From the NCBI GenBank assembly GCA_036620675.1, contig JAZHEE010000046.1: a stretch of 26,490 nt of DNA. One strand, given 5' to 3'. Both the position numbers and the translations under genes were made by a program. The notes beneath the pieces are model-generated. The model was not told the DNA's origin. It did not search any database and saw only the letters and a list, made by a program, of their open reading frames with translations. Below, piece by piece: positions 22,883-26,490 of the stretch (position 1 is the stretch's first letter; each line of letters begins with the position of its first letter). Origin of the DNA: Jejubacter sp036620675. Lineage in GTDB: Bacteria > Pseudomonadota > Gammaproteobacteria > Enterobacterales > Enterobacteriaceae.

Positions 22883-23901
22883 CAGGCGGCCCCCTTCTGG
22901 GCTTCGCGTTTGGCGATCTGCTGGGTCGCCTCTTTCTGCATGACGCGGCGCAGGCGCGACATCCCGACATCGTGCTGATACAGATACTCATGATCGCGGG
23001 CGTCAGGCGCCAGACTTTCCAGCACCACGCGATCCTGCTCCAGCACTTCCCAGTGCAGTTTTTCCAGACGATTGCGGTACATAAAGCGCCACAGATCGCG
23101 CTGCCAGTCCTTCACCTTGCGGATACGCCAGAAGAAGACCCGGCAGTTGTCGTTGTCTTCCGGCACTACCATGCCAACGATCCAGAAGTGGCCACCCGGC
23201 CCGAAGCGCTTCTTATAGGGAATGGACAGGCGCATCCAGTAAGCGCCGCTGGCGCCAAACTCCACCCAGTCGAAGTTCACGCCGCTCTGGCCTTTCTTCT
23301 CGAAGATAAAACCGGTTTCGGTAGGCAGTAGCTGCATATCAGCCTTGCGATCCCCTTCCGCCATCGAGTGGGAAGAGGAGTGCAGATAGGTGCCGTGCAT
23401 CGGATCCATCACGTTTTCCAGCGCGTACTGATAGTTGCACTTCCAGGCCGCGGTACACAGGAAGTTGCTGTAACTTTCGGTATCCGCCAGCTCCTGGGGA
23501 AACACCAGCTCCGCGGGTTCTTCATCGGTCACGCCAAACCACAGGAAGATAGCGCCGTGCACCTCCTGAACCGCATAGCTACGTACACATTGCTGACCAA
23601 CCAGCGGGCAGCGATCCACGGCAGGCACGTCTTTCACCTCGCCGTTACCGGCCACTTCCACGCCGTGGTACCAGCAGGCGATGCGATCGCCCAGATTCCA
23701 GCCCATCGACAGGCGGGCGCCGCGGTGCGGACAGCGATCTTCCAGCGCCTGCACCTGGCCGTCTTTGTCGCGCCAGATAACGATCTGCTCACCCAGCCGG
23801 GTAATACCCACCGGCGCCGATTGCACTTCCCAGCTTGCCAGCACCGGATACCACTGGCCGCGTAGCCCCTGATCCAGATATTCACGAACCGTCGTTGTCA
23901 T
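22882..23901 (-). CDS. Rieske non-heme iron oxygenase, alpha subunit
   Basis: A 339-aa ring-hydroxylating oxygenase. The Rieske [2Fe-2S] motif is Cys57-x-His59 (CPHRGARLSMG) and Cys76-x2-His79 (CWYHG), 17 residues apart inside. The mononuclear iron site is N163-x2-D166-x2-H169-x4-H174 (ENVMDPMHGTYLH), with the distal Asp290 in LEQDRVVLES. All ligands are present, so it should be active. Its length and the lack of a beta-subunit gene fit the alpha-only class (phthalate, vanillate and carbazole oxygenase types). The ATG at 23901 has GGGGG 5 bases upstream. An earlier ATG at 23922 lies inside the preceding gene. The gap to the preceding gene is 10 bp and the overlap with the next gene 1 bp. It probably starts the pathway by dihydroxylation, though demethylase or amine-forming oxygenase activity is also known in this class. 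Confidence 0.94.
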   Translation of the reverse strand: MTTTVREYLDQGLRGQWYPVLASWEVQSAPVGITRLGEQIVIWRDKDGQVQALEDRCPHRGARLSMGWNLGDRIACWYHGVEVAGNGEVKDVPAVDRCPLVGQQCVRSYAVQEVHGAIFLWFGVTDEEPAELVFPQELADTESYSNFLCTAAWKCNYQYALENVMDPMHGTYLHSSSHSMAEGDRKADMQLLPTETGFIFEKKGQSGVNFDWVEFGASGAYWMRLSIPYKKRFGPGGHFWIVGMVVPEDNDNCRVFFWRIRKVKDWQRDLWRFMYRNRLEKLHWEVLEQDRVVLESLAPDARDHEYLYQHDVGMSRLRRVMQKEATQQIAKREAQKGAA

Positions 23902-23911
23902 CTTTTCCCCC

Positions 23912-24220
23912 TCAGTAACCATTAACCTGCAAAAACGCCCGGAAGCTCTGTTCGCTCCAGGGCTCTCCCTGGTGATCGAAGATCCGCTGCGCATTCAAAC
24001 CCTCTACCAGAGCTTCCAGGGTTTCGGCGCCCTGGTCGAACAGCTGTTCCAGGGCATCGATCAGCCGAAGTTCAAAGGGCTCCGGTACGCGGGGGCGGGT
24101 CTGCCAGATAATGTTCTGATACTGGCCCGGCTGATGAATGGCGCCATTGCCGCCCTCTGCCGGTGGTGTGAACTGCCGGGTTTCCGGCAGTTGGGGGTTA
24201 AAGTCCAACGAGTCACTCAT
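23912..24220 (-). CDS. Small protein with recombinase-like helix-turn-helix
   Basis: A 102-aa acidic protein of unknown function. The N-terminal half (about 1-48) is Pro/Gln-rich and probably unstructured. The C-terminal half has a helix (ELRLIDALEQLFDQGAETLE) followed by VEGLNAQRIFDHQGEPWSEQ and a tail SFRAFLQVNGY. That pattern, LN-x3-I...G-x2-WS-x2-S-x-R-x2-L...Y, resembles the 'recombinase' helix-turn-helix domain of large serine integrases, but there is no catalytic resolvase domain. It sits between ferredoxin and oxygenase genes (10 bp from the latter). The ATG at 24220 has GGAG 8 bases upstream. It could be an accessory or assembly subunit of the oxygenase, or a small DNA-binding regulator. 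Neither is shown. Confidence 0.8.
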   Translation of the reverse strand: MSDSLDFNPQLPETRQFTPPAEGGNGAIHQPGQYQNIIWQTRPRVPEPFELRLIDALEQLFDQGAETLEALVEGLNAQRIFDHQGEPWSEQSFRAFLQVNGY

Positions 24221-24238
24221 TCTACTGTCTCCGGTATA

Positions 24239-24360
24239 TGCCCGTTATACTTCGGGCTGTCTCTTTGTTGGCTGCCTTCTCTTACCTCGATCACATAGTT
24301 ATCTATGCTCCCGGGATGCATTCAGTTGCCGCCGCGATACAACCCAAATTATTTAAGGCA
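24239..24360. repeat. Third intercistronic palindromic repeat (different family)
   Basis: About 122 bp with imperfect terminal inverted repeats. The left end TGCCCGTTATACTTCGGGCT and the reverse complement of the right end, TGCCTTAAATAATTTGGGTT, agree at 15 of 22 positions over the full repeat. A hairpin CATAG-TTAT-CTATG (24294-24307) and a nearby CCCGGG lie in the middle. I recall this as an interspersed repeat type in enterobacterial genomes. It fills the gap between the ferredoxin and the 102-aa protein genes, and the ferredoxin stop codon (24353-24355) lies inside its end. Confidence 0.65.
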
Positions 24361-24664
24361 CAAAGGTTATTTGGATCTGATTTTCAAATACCCGAACCGG
24401 ATAACGGTTCAGGTTACGCCCGCCCGGGCCGTGCAAGCAGGTACCGGTGCGGACATCAAAAACCGCTTCATGCAGGGGGCACTCCACTTTGCCGTCTTCC
24501 ACGAATCCCTGGCTTAGCAGGGCATATGCGTGGGGGCATACGTCTTCCAGCGCGTAATATTCGCCATCGACCAGATACACCCCAATCTCTTTCCCCTCTA
24601 CATTGCCGCTAAAGGGAAAATCTTCCTGTACTTGTGCAACATCACACACGCCTATCCAGCTCAT
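24353..24664 (-). CDS. Rieske-type ferredoxin
   Basis: A 103-aa ferredoxin. The [2Fe-2S] Rieske motif is Cys43-x-His45 (DVCPHAYALLSQG) and Cys62-x2-His65 (ECPLHEAVFD), with GTCLHGPGGRNLNRYPV after it, as in BphA3/AndAb-type ferredoxins of multicomponent oxygenases. It passes electrons from the FAD reductase (18981-20177) to the oxygenase. The ATG at 24664 has GGAGGAG about 5 bases upstream. A frame extending to 24757 would run through the promoter and is rejected. It is the first gene of the operon, 20 bp downstream of a palindromic operator candidate. The last codons and stop lie in the end of a repeat element. Confidence 0.94.
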   Translation of the reverse strand: MSWIGVCDVAQVQEDFPFSGNVEGKEIGVYLVDGEYYALEDVCPHAYALLSQGFVEDGKVECPLHEAVFDVRTGTCLHGPGGRNLNRYPVRVFENQIQITFVP

Positions 24665-24683
24665 CGTGCTCCTCCAGGCCGCT

Positions 24684-24708
24684 GTTTCATATGTGAAACA
24701 TTGTTTCT
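24684..24708. promoter_or_regulatory. Palindromic operator candidate at the operon start
   Basis: GTTTCA-TATG-TGAAAC is a perfect dyad at 24684-24699. It runs into an overlapping dyad TGAAAC-ATTG-TTTC (24694-24707) that resembles IclR/KdgR-type boxes. It lies just downstream of the predicted transcription start, between promoter and ferredoxin gene, where a bound protein would block RNA polymerase. A second GTTTCA-N4-TGAAAC stands at 24964. Assignment to the operon's IclR protein is inferred. Confidence 0.65.
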
Positions 24709-24722
24709 TATTTAATACAGCC

Positions 24723-24750
24723 AATATAAGAGGGTCGCTTTTCAGGTCAA
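24723..24750 (-). promoter_or_regulatory. Sigma-70-type promoter of the catabolic operon (candidate)
   Basis: Minus-strand TTGACC (5 of 6 to TTGACA), a 16-bp spacer and TATATT (5 of 6 to TATAAT). The start would be near 24716, giving a leader of about 50 nt that contains the palindromic operator. A CRP-like sequence TGTGC-AATTGA-TCACG at 24799-24814 would be centred about 90 bp upstream of the start, a possible class I position. Confidence 0.6.
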
Positions 24751-25101
24751 GGGGCAATGTGATGGATTTGTTAAATCAGATGAGGAATATCCTGCAAGTG
24801 TGCAATTGATCACGAAAAATTGATGGCATATGAAATTGTGATTTATTTTCTGTTTTGTGATGTCGCTTGGTTATATTTAATTTTTACGCTTCCGGTTCTC
24901 CGACATCCATTGACAATTTTTATTAAAACCCGCTAAACACAGAATATCCATAGGCGATAAATGGTTTCAAATATGAAACTAAAAACCCATTATCCATTGA
25001 AAAACAAATAATTTTATCAAAACGTTTTATTTCACATCGAAACTGTCACAATGGTTTAAGGTAAATCTGCGGCTGTATCTATCCAACAGGAGGGAATGCC
25101 A
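24751..25101. other. AT-rich divergent control region, no gene
   Basis: No coding frame of note. The stretch is much richer in A+T than its neighbours, as promoter regions between divergent genes often are. It contains the CRP-like site (24799-24814), the second operator dyad (24964-24979) and a weaker TTTC-N5-GAAA dyad (25030-25042). I cannot choose a -35/-10 pair for the MFS gene with confidence. Confidence 0.55.
24964..24979. promoter_or_regulatory. Second palindromic operator candidate, upstream of the MFS gene
   Basis: GTTTCA-AATA-TGAAAC has the same two arms and the same 4-bp spacing as the dyad at 24684-24699, with a different spacer. The two are 280 bp apart, centre to centre, on either side of the control region, so one regulator could control both divergent transcripts. 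It lies about 120 bp upstream of the MFS start codon. Confidence 0.6.
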
Positions 25102-26316
25102 ATGTTTTCCGCAAGATGGCAAGGCGTACTGGCGTTACTTTTATTAATCGTGATCTCTTATGTGGATCGGGTAAATATTTCCGTGATGATTATCAACCCC
25201 GAATTCGCCACCCATTTTCGGTTAAATGATAACAGATTGTTACAAGGGATGTTGATGACGCTGTTTCTGCTGGGCTATGGATTCTCCGCTCTTTTATTAA
25301 CGCCGCTAATGGAAAGCAAGATGCATTACCGCCAGGGATTACTGGTCAGTATTCTGGTCTGGGCCATCATCTGCGCCATATCTCCATTGCTGGGATCGCT
25401 AATGGGGCTGCTGGTCGCCCGTCTGCTGCTCGGTATGGCCGAAGGGCCGCTATTCTCTATGAAGACCCGCTATATCAGCGATCACTTCGCCCCTCATGAA
25501 CTGGGCAAGCCAAACGCCGTGAGCGCGCTTGGTATCTCCCTGGGGCTGGCCGTCGGCTTTCCGCTCATCACCTGGCTGATGCAACATCTGGGCTGGAACG
25601 GCTCTTTTTACGCTCTGGCATTACTCAACCTGATTATCGGCGGCGGCCTGGTATGGGTTTTTCTGCCGCCGCCTCCGGCTCTGCGTCGCCTGAACCACCT
25701 GCGCTTTCGTACCACCTTTCGGCTTGCCTGGCGCACTCCGTTGTTGGGTTGGATCCTACTGGTAGAGATTGCCACGCTCAGTTATCTGTGGGGCAACAGC
25801 GCCTGGCTGCCAGCCTGGCTGCGCGACGAACACCATTTTTCTCTTCAGGCCACGGGGCTGCTGGCAGCATTACCGTTTCTGCTCAGTCTGGGCGCCAAAT
25901 TTCTGGGCGGCGTGCTGCTGGATAAAATGCCGCCGGCTCGGGCACCTTTGCTGTTTATCGTCGGCGGCGCCACCACGGCCTGCTCGGTAATCGGATTAAT
26001 GCTGAGCCACCAGCCCGGCTGGCTGGCTTTCTGGATGCTGATGGCGAATGCCTGCTGGGGAATTCAGGGAGCGGCGATTCCGGTAGTAGTGCAACACCGG
26101 GCACCGTCAGAAGCGGTTGGCAGCGCCTACGGCATTATTAACGGCATCGGTAATCTGTGCGCCGCCTTTATTCCTATGCTGATGGGCGTGGTGATGGGCT
26201 GGATGGGATCGGTCAGCGCCGGTTTTTCGGTGCTGGTCGCATCGCAGTTGATTACCCTGGCGGCAGGAACGATGCTGATGATGAAAATGCGCCGCCAGGC
26301 GGCGCTGATGGCGTAA
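25102..26316 (+). CDS. Second MFS transporter, divergent from the operon
   Basis: A 404-aa major facilitator protein with about 12 transmembrane helices. TM1 has ISYVDRVNISVMIINPEF, a form of the DRxNxS motif of anion:cation symporters. TM4 has LLLGMAEGPLFSMK. The middle has LSYLWGNSAWLPAWL. These blocks are shared with the operon's own transporter at 17688-18947, so the two are paralogues with different specificities or affinities, or one exports. The ATG at 25102 has AGGAGG 8 bases upstream. The ATG at 25096 is too close to it. Two operator-like dyads upstream suggest co-regulation with the catabolic operon. The gene ends 27 bp before an insertion sequence. Confidence 0.9.
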   Translation: MFSARWQGVLALLLLIVISYVDRVNISVMIINPEFATHFRLNDNRLLQGMLMTLFLLGYGFSALLLTPLMESKMHYRQGLLVSILVWAIICAISPLLGSLMGLLVARLLLGMAEGPLFSMKTRYISDHFAPHELGKPNAVSALGISLGLAVGFPLITWLMQHLGWNGSFYALALLNLIIGGGLVWVFLPPPPALRRLNHLRFRTTFRLAWRTPLLGWILLVEIATLSYLWGNSAWLPAWLRDEHHFSLQATGLLAALPFLLSLGAKFLGGVLLDKMPPARAPLLFIVGGATTACSVIGLMLSHQPGWLAFWMLMANACWGIQGAAIPVVVQHRAPSEAVGSAYGIINGIGNLCAAFIPMLMGVVMGWMGSVSAGFSVLVASQLITLAAGTMLMMKMRRQAALMA

Positions 26317-26320
26317 TACT

Positions 26321-26343
26321 CCCTCACCCCGTCCCTCTCCCAA
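26321..26343. repeat. Half of an intergenic palindrome, cut by the insertion sequence
   Basis: CCCTCACCCCGTCCCTCTCCC is the left half of the type of palindrome seen intact at 286-308. The insertion sequence begins two bases later, so the matching GGGAGAGGG arm is presumably on its far side, outside the window. If so the MFS gene has lost its natural 3' structure. Confidence 0.55.
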
Positions 26344-26490
26344 TGTACGGTCCGGGGACATGGTAGACAGGTGTTCGGGGACATGGTGAACACTTTTTAA
26401 CATCCTTTACCCATGGTGATCGACTTTTTCTTCAGGTCGATCACCCCCACTTTCGTGCTGTACCACCACACCTCGTAGCTGCCGTCTTCC
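26344..26490 (-). mobile_element. IS481-type insertion sequence, 3' end (partial)
   Basis: The element starts with TGTACGGTCCGGGGACAT, the same terminus as at 74-57 read inward. A second GTTCGGGGACATGGTGAACAC copy follows about 25 bp further in, then the end of the transposase gene on the minus strand. The rest lies beyond the window. Both IS ends in this window belong to elements read leftward, so the 26.3 kb between them are flanked by two elements in direct orientation. Confidence 0.85.
26397..26489 (-). CDS. Transposase C-terminus, IS481 family (partial)
   Basis: The minus strand encodes 30 residues and a stop in one frame: EDGSYEVWWYSTKVGVIDLK followed by KKSITMGKGC. This matches the C-terminal signature I recall for IS481-family DDE transposases (YEVWWYSTxVGxIDL). 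The catalytic DDE core would be upstream, outside the window. The stop codon is 54 bp inside the element end, normal for an IS with a single transposase gene. Confidence 0.8.
   Translation of the reverse strand, partial: EDGSYEVWWYSTKVGVIDLKKKSITMGKGC

Noticed and set aside
23912..24220. Beta subunit of the ring-hydroxylating oxygenase
   Set aside because: At 102 aa it is too short (beta subunits are about 160-190 aa) and it lacks the cone-fold pattern. The alpha subunit belongs to a size class that works without beta.
24799..24814. CRP site for the catabolic operon as a firm feature
   Set aside because: Matches the core at 8 of 10 positions, but such matches are frequent in AT-rich DNA. 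Kept only as a note in the promoter entry.
1..26490. A composite transposon carrying the whole window
   Set aside because: The interval between the IS ends contains essential core genes in conserved order (fbaA, pgk, tktA), so it is a chromosomal segment with two separate IS insertions, not a mobile unit. Acquisition of the catabolic part alone remains possible.
1..26490. tRNA, rRNA or known small RNA genes
   Set aside because: I looked at the intergenic stretches on both strands and found no cloverleaf-like or rRNA sequence. I cannot exclude unknown small RNAs.

Overview
The window is chromosomal DNA from a GC-rich member of the Enterobacteriaceae/Enterobacterales. The backbone genes yggE, argO, mscS, fbaA, pgk, epd, tktA and loiP are near-identical in length and sequence to the Escherichia coli proteins as I remember them, and they keep the E. 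coli order. I cannot name the genus. It is not E. coli itself: the segments between epd and tktA and beyond loiP differ.

Layout. (1) 1-74 is one end of an IS481-type element, followed by a degenerate ~45-bp repeat array and a perfect palindrome. (2) 327-6434, minus strand: yggE, argO, mscS, then the glycolytic/B6 operon epd-pgk-fbaA, with a promoter region that carries Cra-like and CRP-like sites. (3) 6833-8126, minus strand: an AT-rich two-gene insert (DUF3289-like plus DUF943-like). (4) tktA (minus) and the divergent lipoprotein protease gene loiP (plus). (5) 11504-24664, minus strand: a 13-kb block of 14 co-oriented genes ending in a good intrinsic terminator (11475-11496). (6) A 437-bp AT-rich divergent control region. 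(7) A divergent MFS transporter gene (25102-26316). (8) 26344-26490: the 3' end of a second IS481-type element, including the transposase C-terminus.

The 13-kb block looks like a complete aromatic-ring degradation operon of unknown substrate. In transcription order it encodes a Rieske ferredoxin, a 102-aa protein resembling the helix-turn-helix of large serine recombinases, a Rieske oxygenase alpha subunit (no beta subunit), a cis-diol-type SDR, an IclR regulator, a two-domain VOC extradiol dioxygenase, a FAD ferredoxin reductase, an MFS transporter, a cupin, an alpha/beta hydrolase, an SDR with a degraded active site, an aspartate-dehydrogenase-like enzyme, an aldehyde dehydrogenase and a ThDP-dependent decarboxylase-like enzyme. 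The inferred logic is ring dihydroxylation, rearomatisation, meta cleavage, C-C hydrolysis, then 2-oxo-acid decarboxylation and aldehyde oxidation. The aspartate-dehydrogenase-like enzyme, the cupin and the degenerate SDR do not fit a standard meta pathway and are the most likely source of new chemistry.

Control. The divergent region holds two GTTTCA-N4-TGAAAC palindromes, one just downstream of a good sigma-70-type promoter for the operon and one upstream of the MFS gene. They are the best candidates for the operator of the internal IclR protein. Three of the four long gaps inside the operon are filled by palindromic repeat elements whose ends coincide with stop codons of the preceding genes.
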